From contig CM037885.1 of the NCBI GenBank assembly GCA_021292165.1, forward strand, positions 5,637,042 through 5,701,041: a stretch of 64,000 nucleotides of DNA, in the 5' to 3' direction. Source of the DNA: Shinisaurus crocodilurus. Taxonomy: Eukaryota; Chordata; Lepidosauria; Squamata; Shinisauridae. Made by a program: the position numbers and the translations under genes. The notes beneath the pieces are model-generated. The model ran no database searches. It was not told where the DNA came from and worked only from the letters and a program-made list of their open reading frames with translations. Positions 11,529 through 23,498 of this stretch are shown here, piece after piece; positions within the stretch are counted from its first letter, which is position 1; each line of letters opens with the position of its first letter.

Positions 11529-11748
11529 TGTCAGGGAATTTGGTCCCTAAGAGGCATTCCTGACCCCTACCTTGATGTGGAACTATCTCAAGAGCCTGTA
11601 GCAAAAGGCCATCAGCTGTACGATTTCTGAAGACTATAACCGTTACGCTTATGCCGTGGGATTTGCTGTAATAAAAGGATCTCGCTGATTTGGAATCTCT
11701 GGTGTCAGAGTGCTAGAATGCATGAGTGCAGGACCACCACCCCTGACA
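11529..11748 (+). mobile_element. Short solo LTR-like element (220 bp)
   Basis: Termini tgtcaggg and ccctgaca, flanks atcac (11524-11528) and attac (11749-11753), and an aataaaa near 11671. Unrelated to LTRs A-C. Confidence 0.6.
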
Positions 11749-11753
11749 ATTAC

Positions 11754-13480
11754 GGTCTACTCTGCCAGTTTATTTTAAATCTGTTTTTGTCTTTTTATTG
11801 TTCACCACTCCGAAATCTGCTTGATGTGGAGTGGTATACAAATACTGTAAATAATAATAATATTAATCATCATAGATCAGGGGTGGGCTTGCTGGATCTA
11901 TTTTTTTTTTCTTTCTGGAATGCCAAGGTGTACCAACCGGAGGCAGACACAAAATGGTGGCTCAGGGGGCGGAGTCAATTATCTATTGCATCCTACAGTG
12001 CAACTGACCATAGTGGAGAAGACTGCTGCGACCAGTTGATCCTGCCCATCAGCAGTTCGCACTTCGACAGGAGGAAGATTATTCCACATAGTGGGCGCCA
12101 CTAAGTTAAACACCGTGCTCCGCCGAATATAATGCAACAAGTTTCCCACGAGCCCAGGGTTTTCTCCTCCTCTCTCTCTCTCTCTCCTTAACCTCACAGT
12201 AGTACCCTGGGAGGTAGGTCACCACCATCTTCACACGGAAGTATTTGCAGATGAGGATCATGAACTGGACATGTTTCCACCCACCCCCAGTACGAAGTGG
12301 CTGGGTGGAGATCCCATGCATTCACTCACCCATGCACCCCTACCAGGATTCCCCACATCCTGATCCACACGCCCTGGGGCTTTTGTTGAGGCTCAGAGGT
12401 GGCAACTGATACATACATTCTCCCGAGGCCCTGCCCTCCTGGCTCCGTGCAATTTAATCTGTTTGTTCTGCCGCGATGAGCCCTTCCCGTTCGTGCGTTA
12501 CGAGGGCAAACACAGCCGGTGAAACGCCTTGGCTAACCGGATGTGCCCATCTTGCTCCGGGCAAAGTAGTGGTGCGTTATGCTGTGGGAAAAGGGGGGAA
12601 CCGCCCAGGTCATGAATGGAGCGATGACGAATCCATCTTTATCTTCGCCTGCATCATGAAGGCGTCTTTTACAGGCTGTACATGGTGGCTTCAACCAGAA
12701 GCTTATTTTCTTGAGTGTAAAAAATAGGAAAGGGTGGTGGTGGGAGAGAAGAAGAGGCGAAAAAGCCTGAAATTAGATTCCCCATACGAATTCTCAGAAC
12801 ATCGTATATGACATGTAAAATTCTGCCTCTTAAAAAGATGTGGTTTCTGGAATCTGATTCTGAGGGTCCCTTTCTAGAACCGAAAGCTAAGGTCCAAAGT
12901 TTGATCCAAAACACTCCCTCTGCGCAAAACCTCCCCAAACAGCCTTGCCGCAAACAATACACATGTGGACGTGCATCTGTACATAGAATGATGAACAGAA
13001 CTGTCCGGGGCCCACATCTAGAGGAGCCAGTGAGACTGGGAAGGCCCAAGTTCATATTTCCACTCAGCCATAAAGCTCACCTCCTGGACAGCAGGCAGAA
13101 TTCTGAGCTGGTCACAATCTTCCCCTTTATGCTGAGATGTATTTTATTTCTATTTAAATTATAGTAATTATTTCTAAGTGTTAATTAATTAATTATGCAT
13201 ATTAATTAGCATTCACAAATTTTATGCAAATCTGTATCCTGTTTTGTCCTCTCTCTTTTTGGTGATGCATTTCTTCTTCTTTGGGGCAAAGTGGCCTCCG
13301 GCACTCTCTCTATCTCTCCCCTCCATCTCTCTTTCTCCCCGCCTAATTTACTTCATAGGGTAACTGTGAGGATAAAACAGGGAGGAGGAACCAGGTATGC
13401 CACCCTGAGTTCTCTGGAAGAAGGGCAGGGTAAAACTGAAATAAAATGAATACAAACATACAATCATCGTTGCATGTAGA
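11754..13480. other. Gene-free stretch
   Basis: Holds a LINE-type fragment near 12.07 kb, a CT run at 12,172-12,187 and an AT-rich stretch at 13.14-13.20 kb. A SINE middle fragment is at 13.33-13.45 kb. No exon recognised. Confidence 0.4.
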
Positions 13481-13483
13481 TAA

Positions 13484-13610
13484 GAACATTAAAACATAAG
13501 AAGAGCCATGCTTGGTCAGACCAAGGACCATCTGGTCCAGCATTCTGCCCACACAGTGGCCAACCAGTGCCCATGGGGAAACCCACAGGCAGGACATGAG
13601 TGCAATAGCA
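13484..13610 (-). repeat. CR1-like LINE 3'-end fragment
   Basis: The ggtcagaccaaggaccatct and cacagtggccaaccagt blocks match, in reverse orientation, those at 45.3-45.9 kb. Confidence 0.6.
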
Positions 13611-13621
13611 CCCTTAGTCCT

Positions 13622-14332
13622 TTCCTTTATGAAGCCATTGTACTACCAACTTTATTGTATGCCTGCGAAACATGGACTATCTATAAACGTCACTTCCACC
13701 TCCTTGAAAGGTTTCATCAACGTTGCCTCCGGAAAATCCTGCGAATTACTTGGGAAGATAGGCGAACAAATGTCAGTGTACTGGAAGAAGCAAAGACTAC
13801 TAGCATTGAAAAAATGATCCTTCAACGCCAACTTCAGTGGACCGGTCATGTTGTTCGAATGCCTGACTGCCGTCTCCCAAAGCAGTTACTTTACTCCCAA
13901 CTCAAGGATGGAAAGCGGAATATCGGTGGTCAATATAAGAGGTTTAAAGATGTTCATAAGGCTAATCTAAAAAAAATGCAATATAAACATCGAAAACTGG
14001 GAAGCTCTGGCCCATGAACGATCTAAATGGAGGTTGGCCTTTCACAAAGGTTCCATGGACTTTGAAGAAGCTCGAGTGCAAGGTGAAAGGGAGAAACGTG
14101 CTAAGCGAAAAGCACGTCAAACAAATCCTTCACAGGACCATCTTCCATCTGGCAACCTGTGTCCTCACTGTGGGAAGCTGTGTGGATCTAGAATTGGCCT
14201 CCACAGTCACTTACGGACCCATCGCTAGAGTCTACACAATCTTCTTTAGAATTTCCTCCTTTTATCCCGGAAGACAATCTTACTCGGTCACGAGTGATCG
14301 CCTGATGATGAGCACCCTTCTGCCCAAGTTCG
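13622..14332 (+). pseudogene. Non-LTR retrotransposon C-terminal fragment, frameshifted (copy 1)
   Basis: The C-terminal region of a LINE ORF2-like protein. It reads YACETWTIYKRH, FHQRCLRKILRITWEDRR, LQWTGHVVRMPDCRLPKQLL and GGQYKRFKD. A run of eight A (copy 2 has seven) shifts frame near 13,970. The next frame continues AFHKGSMDFEEAR and ends in a C2H2 finger, CPHCG..C to HSHLRTH (CX2CX12HX3H). The reverse transcriptase catalytic part is absent. Likely RTE-like or a related clade; I cannot settle which. Confidence 0.8.
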
Positions 14333-14333
14333 T

Positions 14334-14391
<58 letters not shown>
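14333..14391. repeat. Compound microsatellite (GT)n(GA)n
   Basis: About 12 GT followed by about 16 GA repeats, directly after the LINE fragment. Confidence 0.95.
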
Positions 14392-14393
<2 letters not shown>

Positions 14394-14423
14394 TCTCTCT
14401 CCATCTTTGACACAGCAACCTTC

Positions 14424-14531
14424 CCCTAACCTGGCGCCCTCCAGTCGTGTGGGACTACAATTCCCAGCATCCCCCAGCCAGCCACGCTGGGAATTGTAGT
14501 CCAACACGACTGGAGGGTCCCAGGTTAGGGA
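14424..14531. repeat. Foldback of the actacaattcccagca family
   Basis: The arms gactacaattcccagcatcc and gctgggaattgtagtccaac are near-perfect complements. Confidence 0.7.
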
Positions 14532-14699
14532 AAGTTGCCACACGGTCTTCCGCACAGTTTCTGGCAACATGGTACGTGTGTGACACCGAAGATGGTACCC
14601 GGTGATCCTGGGTCGCGCTTCTGGGGAGGCACCCATCTTCCACAACGCCTCTCTGGCCTCCCCCTTGAAGGGGGCACCTGAGCATGCGGAAGGTATCTA

Positions 14700-15125
14700 T
14701 CCATCCATCCGCCTCCACCTGGGCACAGGGCTACCTGGAGGCGGCGGCGGCGGCGGCTGGTCCCAGGGCTCGGGTTGCTCTGTAGCCAGCCATGCCGGAT
14801 GATCAGGTGAGTTTGCCCTGGGTCTCTGGCGGTGGGGACGTGGAATACCTGCTGCCGCTGCTGCTGCTGCTGGCAGTTATAAATAACTGGCGGGAGGGCA
14901 CAGCACCACCCTGCCCTTTCCCCGGCTGGCTCCTGGCGCGGCCAGCCGGAGACTACAAAAGCGCCTTTCATGCTCCCACACGCGGGCTGCTGGCTGCCGC
15001 CGCCGCCGCGCCAGCCAGAGACCAGCCCCGCGGCTGCCTCCGTCACTTCCACGACAGATGGGCTCGTTGCTCAGCCTCAGGCAGCTGGCTGCCACTCGCC
15101 CAGTTGCAGACCCGGGGTAAGGGGA
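14700..15125 (+). promoter_or_regulatory. Orphan GC-rich promoter-like island with possible first exon
   Basis: A GGC run, then ATG at 14792 in good context followed by a gtgagt donor after five codons (MPDDQ). After that come a TATA-like ttataaataa at 14877, a GC-rich leader, and a second ATG at 15058 reading MGSLLSLRQL with a gtaagg donor at 15117. Without splicing, this second frame stops at TAA immediately. I recognise neither product and found no matching downstream exon. Confidence 0.25.
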
Positions 15126-15148
15126 GGGAAGAAGAGGGGCAAGCCATC

Positions 15149-15188
<40 letters not shown>

Positions 15189-16160
15189 CTTTTATATCCC
15201 GCCTTTCTCTGAGCAAAACCTCAAGAGGCAGGCTACCTAAAATCAGTGCAAATTAAATCATGTGCAGTTAGAACATACTTTTAGGACACATGATAAAACA
15301 AAAACAAAAAAAATGTAAATAAAATAGAATAGTAAAACCAACAGCCGCTGAAAGCCAACGAAATCTCAACAAAGCAAAGTCAAGAACCCTCCTTCCTTCT
15401 TTCCTTCCTTCCTTATTTTATATCAAATGAATGAGATGAAAGTGAATAATACCATGTATTTTTTTAAAACTCCAAAGCAGGAAATATCTAGAGAGAAATT
15501 TGGATCAGGACAATTCCTAGAAGACCTGTGAGGGAGGTGGCAGGTGGCGGGGGAGGGGGGGAGAAAGTAAAGGAGGAGGAAAAGATTAAAAAATAGTCGA
15601 GCCTGATGAGCGGCACATGCTTGTTGACCTGTTTGTATGTGTCTGTCCGTCCATCCGTCATTCCTTCCTTCCATTTCAGATGGCTTACAATAAAACCAAT
15701 ACAATTAAACAGCACACATTTCAAACCACTATAAACATACATGCGCAAACACAAACTCAATAAAACAGCAATACCTTTACTTATCCACAGCAAAACTCAT
15801 TATAGGCCATATTAAAGTGGGCCCAATCCTGACTTTCACCTATTATCCATAGGTCTTAATAAATAGGGGAGTGTTTTCTGAGAAGTGCCATTTGTATATA
15901 AATTATTATTATTATTATTATTATTATTATTTATTATTTTCTCAGTATTCCTTATAACAGTCCCATAAGGCAAGCCAGTTTTATTACCCTGATATTGCAG
16001 ATGTGGCAGGGAAAGGCTAAGAGAGCAATGGTTTACCTTCCTTAAACTGGTGCCTTCCACATTCATTGGACTACAACACCTCTTCCCCCCCCCCCATTCT
16101 TTTTTCCTTTTGTGTTGTGTCTTTTTAGATTGCCTGAGGGCAGTGACTGCCTTGTTTAAT
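15126..16160. other. Low-complexity and LINE-fragment region
   Basis: (CT)n/(CTTT)n at 15,150-15,190, a LINE-tail fragment (tatatcccgcctttctctga) after it, and (TTA)n at 15,902-15,932. No gene. Confidence 0.5.
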
Positions 16161-16166
16161 TGAGTA

Positions 16167-16449
16167 CAGTAATACCTTGGATTGCAAGCATAATTCGTTC
16201 CGGGAACGTGCTTGTAATCCAAAGCACTTGTATATCAAAGCGAAATTCCCCATAAGAAATTTGTACACATATTTTTAATTTAAGCTGCAATAAAGAATGC
16301 TAGTGTAAAGTCTTCCTTTTCCTTGACCGTACTACAGTACTTGAATTGCAAGACGTCGCTTGTTTATCAAGTTAAAAATAATTTTAAAAAATTTGCTTGT
16401 CTTACAAAACACTTGCAGACCAAGTTACTTGAAATCCAAGGTTTTACTG
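16167..16449. mobile_element. Tigger/mariner-like MITE, TA duplication
   Basis: Starts cagtaataccttggattgc, ends with its near-complement tccaaggttttactg, and is flanked by TA. The same family is at 19548, 20951, 23706 and 38304. Confidence 0.8.
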
Positions 16450-16504
16450 TATATGGAAACCGCTGTGGCAGCTTTTTTGACTGAGGAGTGGCATAAAAAT
16501 ACTT

Positions 16505-16605
16505 CAAACACAACTCCCATCAAGCCCAAATGCTGGCTGGGAATGATAGGAGCTATAGTCCAACACATCTTGGAGGGGCAGCAGTTTGGGGAAGGCTGGC
16601 TTAAG
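16505..16605. repeat. Foldback of the actacaactcccatca family
   Basis: caactcccatcaagccc on the left and gctatagtccaacacatctt on the right. Confidence 0.55.
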
Positions 16606-17052
16606 GCCATAAACCGAGCTTGTGCCTGAGGTGAACCCAAGACTCACCGCTTGCACCCATTCCAGACAACAATTTATGTAACGTTTATGTCCGCTTATAT
16701 AAGAATATGCAAATGTAAGAACCATTTGTGTTTAAATATAATATTCACGTTTAATGCCCAACATTGAGACAGAGATAGTGGCGGGGGCGGGCAGTAGAGA
16801 GCGGGAACCACAGACAGGTAGCGGCGGTAGGGTGGGGGAGTGTTGCCGATTTCAAAAGGGCAAGGTGGCAATTTGAGGTTGGCGTGTGGGAATACTGGGC
16901 AAATTTTCCATGCCCCGTTTTTGAATATTGTAACAATCTCCCCCATGGGGGGGCGGGGGGATAGAACCACCCCTGCGAACACCACAACCTCAGAGGCGGA
17001 CCGGCTCTGGCATCTGAAAAAACAATTCTGAGCAGGAGAAGAGATGGTGCAT

Positions 17053-17072
17053 ACACACACACACACACACAC
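17053..17072. repeat. (CA)n microsatellite
   Basis: About ten CA units. Confidence 0.9.
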
Positions 17073-17079
17073 AGAAATA

Positions 17080-17785
17080 AATAATTTTTATTTTATTTTT
17101 TACAAAGTTGCTGGTGTGCCCATCAGTGTTCACACTGCTGGGCTACTGCCTGTCCAACCTTCCTCACATCCTCACTTTGGTTTCCCTGAAAACATCCGTC
17201 TCCTGGCCCGGTTGCTTGGAGTAGTTTTATATATATCCATACATTATTAAATCAACACCGGGGCCTGTGTCTTTTCCAGGCAGTTGGGCCTTGGAGAACG
17301 GGGCGGAGGGGGGCGCGCGCACCAAACACTCGGGCCTTTGTATCCGGCTAGGTGGGCTGGGTGCGGAGACCTCGGCTTCCAGGCTGCGAGTATAAAGATG
17401 TTCCTGTGAGGGCTGCCAATTTCCTTCCAAGGTGTAAGACAGGAGGACAACTCAGACGGACAGAGTCGGGCAGTGCGTGTGTGTGGAAATGGAGGTGGGG
17501 TGGAGAAAGACAGCGGTGGCTGCTGTGAAGCCAAGGAGGGGGTTTCTTCAGAGAAGAAGGTCGCAGTTGATGTGGAGGAAAGTGGATTTCCAAAACTCAC
17601 GGGGTGGTGGGGAAACTTAAGCTCACAAGAATTTTTTCCCGTTCTCAAAAGGGACCAGCATCTCTCTCAACTCAGACAGACAAGAGTTAGTAGTGCGGTC
17701 TTCACGGTAGTGACGGCTGTGATGGCGTCTTTCTCTTTCCTACACCCTTGGCCATGAGCGGAAAACCTGGGGATTTTATCCCTTT
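17080..17785. other. Unassigned sequence
   Basis: No recognised repeat or exon; purine-rich at 17.46-17.60 kb. Confidence 0.35.
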
Positions 17786-17799
17786 CTGCAGCCTTTCCC

Positions 17800-17839
17800 A
17801 ACCTGGTTGCCTTCCAGCTGTGTTGGACTACAGCTTCTA

Positions 17840-17886
<47 letters not shown>

Positions 17887-17955
17887 AAGTCTGGCTGGGG
17901 ATGATGGGAGTTGTAGTCCAACACAGCTGGGGTGGGCAACCAGGTTGGAGAAGCC
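17800..17955. repeat. Foldback element with a (CA)n expansion in its loop
   Basis: The arms aacctggttgccttccagct and its partner near gcaaccaggttgg flank a (CA)n run at 17839-17882. Confidence 0.7.
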
Positions 17956-18368
17956 TGCCTTTCTGGGATGATCTAGGATTTCTGCTGAGGATGGGTTTCA
18001 TTTTGCACCCAACTAAGGTGGGAAGACCCCAAATATTACTTCACATTCGCCTGTACATCCCCCATGGAGCAAAATGGCCTTGCACACGGTATGGAGGCAC
18101 ATGAGAACTTGTACATGGAGTGAGGGACAGTTTGAAAGCAGGCTCACTGCTCCTGATATGTATACACTCATTCTACTTTCACCTCTGGTAAACAGCTTTA
18201 GCAGGTTTTTTGTATATATATTTTATAAAACCTGCTGAACCTGTTTAGCCTGGGGTGGGGGTTAGGCAGTAGGATAAATTAGAAATATAGGCAAACAGCA
18301 CGGGAAATGGAGCTTCTCTCGAATCTCCTTCAACTCTCTGAAAATCCATTGTCCATCTCCAGTCATCG

Positions 18369-18520
18369 TTTCATAGATTTCATAGATTTCATAGATCACA
18401 GAGTTGGAAGGGGCCTACATGGCTATCGAATCCAACCCCCTGCTCAATGCAGGAAACTAGAGGAGGGATCTCCCATCCAAGGAATAACCAGGCTCCCTGC
18501 TTAGCTTTCCACGCTCAGAC
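18369..18520 (-). mobile_element. CR1 LINE tail
   Basis: catagatttcatagatcaca followed by gagttggaaggggcctacat and ccaaccccctgctcaatgca, reverse orientation. Confidence 0.8.
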
Positions 18521-18899
18521 AAGTTTGTATCATACTTTTTGAAAAGTTGATGTGTGTGTGTGTCCCCCTAGGCTAGCATGACAGAACATCACTACATACA
18601 TGTTCCTTGTGTGCGCACAAGCCCAGGAAACCGACAGACAATTTAGTTATGGTGCTTGTTTGCACCACCACCACCACCCCCCAATGCATTTACCGCTCTC
18701 GTTCTCCAAAAAAAGCACCCAACTCGCCTAGCTCTGCGAAGTGGCACCAACAGAGATAAGAAGCAGCGGGTCTCAAAATAGGGGGTGAGCGGGGTGGGGG
18801 GTGAGGGGGGCAACCAAGATAAGCGGCAAGCGCCTTTCAGGTGGCAATATAAGGTGTTGGTGGCGGCAAACAAGACAGTCCCCACCCGGCCAGGGAGCC

Positions 18900-19330
18900 C
18901 TGGTAACGCCCTCCTGGCGCTCGCTGTAAGGCAGCAAAAACCGCGCCAGGGTTAATGTTTAATGGGTTGCCACAGCGAGCCTGTCCCGGCTTGATGGATT
19001 AGCTCTGCCCTTGGGTGGCGGCGGTGGCGCTGGTGGCGCTGGCGGTGGGAGAGGCCCCTGCTGTTCCGAGCAGGCGGGTGGGGAGTCTATCGTGAGGCCT
19101 GGTATCTTGAGCACACATTCAGTGTTTGCCATGAGGGATTACCTCAGGGCTGGTCCCCCTCTGGGTCATGCCTCTATAAAAGGAGGTTTCTCAGACTCGC
19201 CCTCGAAGGGGGCAAGTGTGAGACGGAACCTTCCGGAGAAAGGGAATAATCATATGTCAACCGGCCTGGCGCCCCTTCCCGCCGGGGGGGGGGGGGGTCT
19301 CATTTCTGCCCTTTCCTCAGGGCCAGGCCT
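18900..19330 (+). promoter_or_regulatory. Second GC-rich, TATA-bearing island of unknown target
   Basis: A tctataaaagg TATA box at about 19171-19181 is preceded by ggattag (near 18998) and ggattac (near 19135), which resemble OTX/CRX core sites. An ATG at 19254 opens a short frame. No gene recognised. Confidence 0.25.
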
Positions 19331-19547
19331 CCCATTAGGTACTAGAAGGGGGCTGTGTCACCTCAGGCTGCGGAACTGTGTGTACCTTTAAAAGATGCCA
19401 GATGACAAGTGACAGAAAGTGTCGTTTTACCATTTATTTTTTTTTGCTGAGGAAGGAGGGCAACGTTGGCATCGCCCAATGTGACAAAAAAAAATAATGT
19501 CTAGTCGTTGGGTCGGTTGAGGTGTTCACCTGCCCATCTTTATAATA

Positions 19548-19802
19548 CAGTCATGCCTTGGATTGAGAGCATAATTCGTTCTGGAAACGTGCTTGTAATC
19601 CAAAACACTCTTATATCAAAACGAAATCCCCCTCAAAAAAAATTTGTACAGAGATTTTTAATTTAAGCCGTACTACAGTACTTGTATTGCAAGACGTCGC
19701 TTGTATATCAAGTAAAAAAAAAAAATTAAATCAATATTTAAAAATTTGCTTGTCTTGCAAAACGCTCTCAAACCAAGTTACTTGCAATCCAAGGTATTAC
19801 TG
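19548..19802. mobile_element. Tigger-like MITE
   Basis: cagtcatgccttggattgag to ccaaggtattactg. Confidence 0.8.
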
Positions 19803-19804
19803 TG

Positions 19805-20945
19805 CTTGTCTTTCAGACAAACATGGTTGTCTTGCAAAACTGGGGTTTTGATTTTAAAAGCCTGCTTTTTTGACCAGGATCATGAGAGGAGGCCATTTTC
19901 TTTTTAAGTAATTGCCTCAGCAGTCTCATGTGTGGGTGAGTGTATGTGCCGGAGGCGGCCATCTTGTTTCAAAGCAACACTTTTCATAAACCAGTCAAAT
20001 TTCTTAATTTATTTCTTTTTTAAAAGTTGGTACTCAACATTATAACCTTGGACTTTTCTTTAAGAGAACCCAGTGGCTGTCCATAGCCAACCAGTAAAAG
20101 CTAGAATTTTTTCCAATCCCAACCGATAAAACCCTTGTCTTCCTTTCACACAACCAGTATTAGAGTCTTCTTCAAGCCTGCTGTCCATAACTTGTAGGAA
20201 CACACAGTGGGTCAGTTTGTTTCTCGGCCTTTACAGTTCCCTCCTCACGATAAGAAAAGGTTTTCATGATAAACTGCTACGAATCAAATGACTCATGCTC
20301 TCTGCAAAGCTGTAACAGGGCTGCCAAAATGCCTGATGTGACTGGGGAGAATCCAGCCTGAGGGAAATTATGGCGGGACTCCCATATGTCACAGGAAGAG
20401 AGGCTTCTGCCCACCCGGTGGTAAATCAGATTCCTGACAGAGGAAAAACTGTGGATATATTTGTGGAGAAAAAAAATTAAATTGCAGGGAAACTCAGGTC
20501 TCCTGAGTTGAACGCTCGGCATGCCATACTCTTTCTACCTTTAAAGGCAGCCTAAAAGCACTATTAAATAAAATAAGGAAAGACGCCACAGTGTCTTTTG
20601 CTGCCTGCTTCACCAGCCTGCAAAAATATGGGCATGATGATCACATCATCGTTCTACTTGAAGGGAGTTTAGAAAGCCACTCCTCGTATTTTGCATGAGG
20701 AACAAATGGGTCAAAGGCAACTCTGCGGCAGGAGAGAGGATTAGGATTGCACATCGTTCTTGATAACCTTTATGGAGCGGGGCGGTGCTGGTGATAAAAA
20801 GGGGCCACCTTGGTTATTACTGAATGACCCCAAGGGAGAGCCAGGGTGGTAGGCCAATCCCGCCTCATTGGATGGTTGTTTAGATAAAATAGGAGTTGGG
20901 CTCATATACGGCTGTCCTGGACTCCCGGGGAGAAGGGCAGGATAC
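19805..20945. other. Gene-free stretch
   Basis: No exon or clear repeat; a degraded SINE head may lie at 20.48-20.54 kb. Confidence 0.35.
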
Positions 20946-20950
20946 GAATA

Positions 20951-21202
20951 CAGTAATACCTTAGATTGCAAGTAACTTGGTCTGAGAGCGTTTTGCAAGA
21001 CAAGCAAAAAAAATTTAATACGTAAATTTTGACTTGATAAACAAGCGACGTGCGTAGAGATGTAACCGCTCGCCTTGAGCGGGCGTAGCGGGCCGAAATC
21101 GGCCCCGCTCACGCCCGCCAGAGACTCACTTTGATATAAGAGTGTTTTGGATTACAAGCACGGTTCCGGAACGAATTATGCTTGCAATCCAAGGTATTAC
21201 TG
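20951..21202. mobile_element. Tigger-like MITE with a foreign GC-rich palindrome
   Basis: The ends are cagtaatacc and ggtattactg, but the AT-rich middle of the other copies is replaced at about 21047-21123 by a GC-rich hairpin with arms gcgggcgtagcgggccga and tcggccccgctcacgcccgc. Confidence 0.8.
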
Positions 21203-21306
21203 TATACAAAATATAGGATGGGGATGGATGCCAAACGTCAGGAGCCTAGCTGCATGTTCAGTCTGGATTGGCAGACCAAGGGCATGAAGCTAGGCCCAGG
21301 GGTAGG

Positions 21307-21425
21307 CAACCCGGGGCCCTCCAGATGTTTTGGACTACAACTCCCATAATCCCTGCTGATTGGCCATGTTGGCTGGGGCTTATGGGAGTTACAGTCCAAA
21401 ACATCTGGAGAGCTCTAGGTTGACT
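21307..21425. repeat. Foldback of the actacaactcccataat family
   Basis: ccagatgttttggactacaa on the left and cagtccaaaacatctgg on the right. Confidence 0.7.
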
Positions 21426-21534
21426 ATCCCCGAGCTAGCCTTATTACCGCTCTTTAATGTTCACATCATGCCCAGTGGCGCCCAACAGAGCACAGAAATG
21501 ACCAGTCTCCTCTCCACCTTGAGGATTTACAGCA

Positions 21535-21645
21535 GCTTTCCCCAGCAGTGGTGCCCTCCATATCTGTTGGATTACATGGTGGCTGGGGGATGCTGGGAGT
21601 TGTAGTCCAACACGTTATGGAGGGCGCCAGGTTGGGGAAGGCTGG
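21535..21645. repeat. Foldback of the same family
   Basis: tgccctccatatctgttgga and gttgtagtccaacacgttat pair as arms. Confidence 0.6.
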
Positions 21646-21787
21646 TGACAGGCAATAGTAGTTGTCCTTAAGAGAGCTGAAAGAAGTTTGTGTGAAACGC
21701 TTTGCTTCCCATGATGTACGCACACCATTTCTTTTGTCCCTTTGTCACCTCTGCTCAAACAGATTGGGTAGGTTTTTGAAACAGTAC

Positions 21788-21788
<1 letters not shown>

Positions 21789-21824
<36 letters not shown>
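21789..21824. repeat. (TA)n microsatellite
   Basis: About 18 TA units. Confidence 0.95.
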
Positions 21825-21825
<1 letters not shown>

Positions 21826-21952
21826 CTGCCAAGCCTGTTTATCAGAGGTGAAAGTGAGATAAGTGTAGACCTCACAAGCAGCCAGTGTGCCTCCTTCAAA
21901 CCTTCTGGAAAAAAACAAACTAAACAACTATTGACTCTGTCCAGCTTATAGC

Positions 21953-22083
21953 CTTCCCCAACTTGGTGCCCACCACATATGTTAAGAGTACAACTCCCAT
22001 AATCTCTAACCAACACGGTGAATAGCTGGGGTTGATGGGAGTTGTGGTCCAGCACATCTGGAGGTCACCAGGTTGGGGGAAAT
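21953..22083. repeat. Foldback of the same family
   Basis: The arms end in ccccaacttggtgcccacca and gaggtcaccaggttggggga. Confidence 0.65.
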
Positions 22084-22084
22084 T

Positions 22085-22525
22085 CTCCCAGTCACAAAGA
22101 CTGTTTGTGCACATAACACCAAAAAGCATATTATTTGAGTGCCTATCTCACCATTTGTGCCACGTGCCACGGTTGTTAATACGGGAGATCCACAAATCCA
22201 CATTCTAGCCAATTTAGGTTCTATGATAACATTCCAAGCCAATTTAAGCACAAACTTGATTACCTTTTTTGCATGTGGAAAAGGCTTAGGCAGGTGGGTC
22301 TGGTCTATCCCATTGGTTATCTCAGCCTTCCTGCATGAAACGTGCAGCAACATTTCGTCTCACAACAACACCCTTGCAAGGTAGCGTAAGCTGGGAAACA
22401 GGGCCTTGCTCGATGGCCCCCATTAAGCTTCACAGCTGAGGTCTGAACCTAGGTTTCTCATATCCATTTCTGAAGGGATGCCTTGCCATTTCATTCACTG
22501 GTGCCTCAGATGTGGTCCAAGAGGA
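22085..22525. other. Unassigned sequence
   Basis: No gene recognised; unique-looking sequence. Confidence 0.3.
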
Positions 22526-22530
22526 ATTTA

Positions 22531-22770
22531 TTTATTTATTTATTTATTTTATTATATTTATATCCCGCCTTTTTTCCCTCTAAGGAACCCAAGGCGGCTT
22601 ACATAATCCTCCTCTCCTTTTATCCTCACAACAACCCTGTGAAGTAGGTTAGGCTGAGAGTCAGTGACTGGCCCAAAGTCACCCAGTGAGTTTCATGGCC
22701 GAGCGGGGACTAGAACCCGGATCTCCCGAGTCCCAGCCCAACACCCTAACCACTACGCCACACTGGCGTA
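22531..22770 (-). mobile_element. tRNA-derived SINE (Sauria-SINE-like)
   Basis: Near full length. tatttatttatt tail, ggaacccaaggcggcttaca, acaaccctgtgaagtagg, and a B-box-like gggactagaacccgg. Confidence 0.8.
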
Positions 22771-23318
22771 TCCCTTCCCCCCCACCTCCAAGAAATCAGT
22801 GACTGCTGCATCCACAACCCACTTATTAGGAAACAAGGCCCATTAAACTCACTGGAACTAATTCCAAGTAAATGCTAGAATCAGGCTGTACCATAAATAA
22901 CCCCGTGGATTTCTTATTAACGCCGCTTTTCCTGCTCCCTTTTAAAAACATATTGAGGACGGCGTGGGATGGAAAAGGTTAAGTATTGTAGCTACGTGTT
23001 ATCTGTGGGGTGGGTCCCCTCACTGACTCCACTGCTGCCACCCCCATCCCCCCACCACCGTCTGTTCCCTTATCTCTTGGCGTCCTTGGCCCACACCTGT
23101 CATCGTGGTGATGTCCAGTTGATGATTAACCAGGACTTCCTGTTTGCTGCCGAAAACATGGCAGAAGGACCCAGATTGCTGGAGGAGTGGGGAGAAGAAA
23201 GAGAAAAAAGAGGTGACCGATATCATCCAGGCCAGGCAGCATCCTTGGTAAGCATCCTTAGAGCCAGAAGTCAAGCAGGGTCTACGCAAGTAGTAGTCTT
23301 CCTGCCCTACCTGAAGGA

Positions 23319-23498
23319 ACATGGCTCAGAGGTAGAGCATTTGCTCTGCATGCAGAAGTTCCCAGGTTCAATCCCCCCAAACCTATAGTTAAAGGATCAG
23401 GTAGCAGGTGATGGGGAAAAGACCCTCTGCTTGAGACCCTGGGAAGATGCTGCCGGTCAGACAAGATTAGGCTGCATGGACCAATGATCTGACTCACT

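Noticed and set aside
11529..11748. Protein-coding gene around the aataaa at 11.67 kb
   Set aside because: Matching inverted termini and 5-bp flanks indicate a short LTR-like element instead.
15836..16222. Poly-Asn protein
   Set aside because: Produced by a (TTA)n microsatellite read in antisense.
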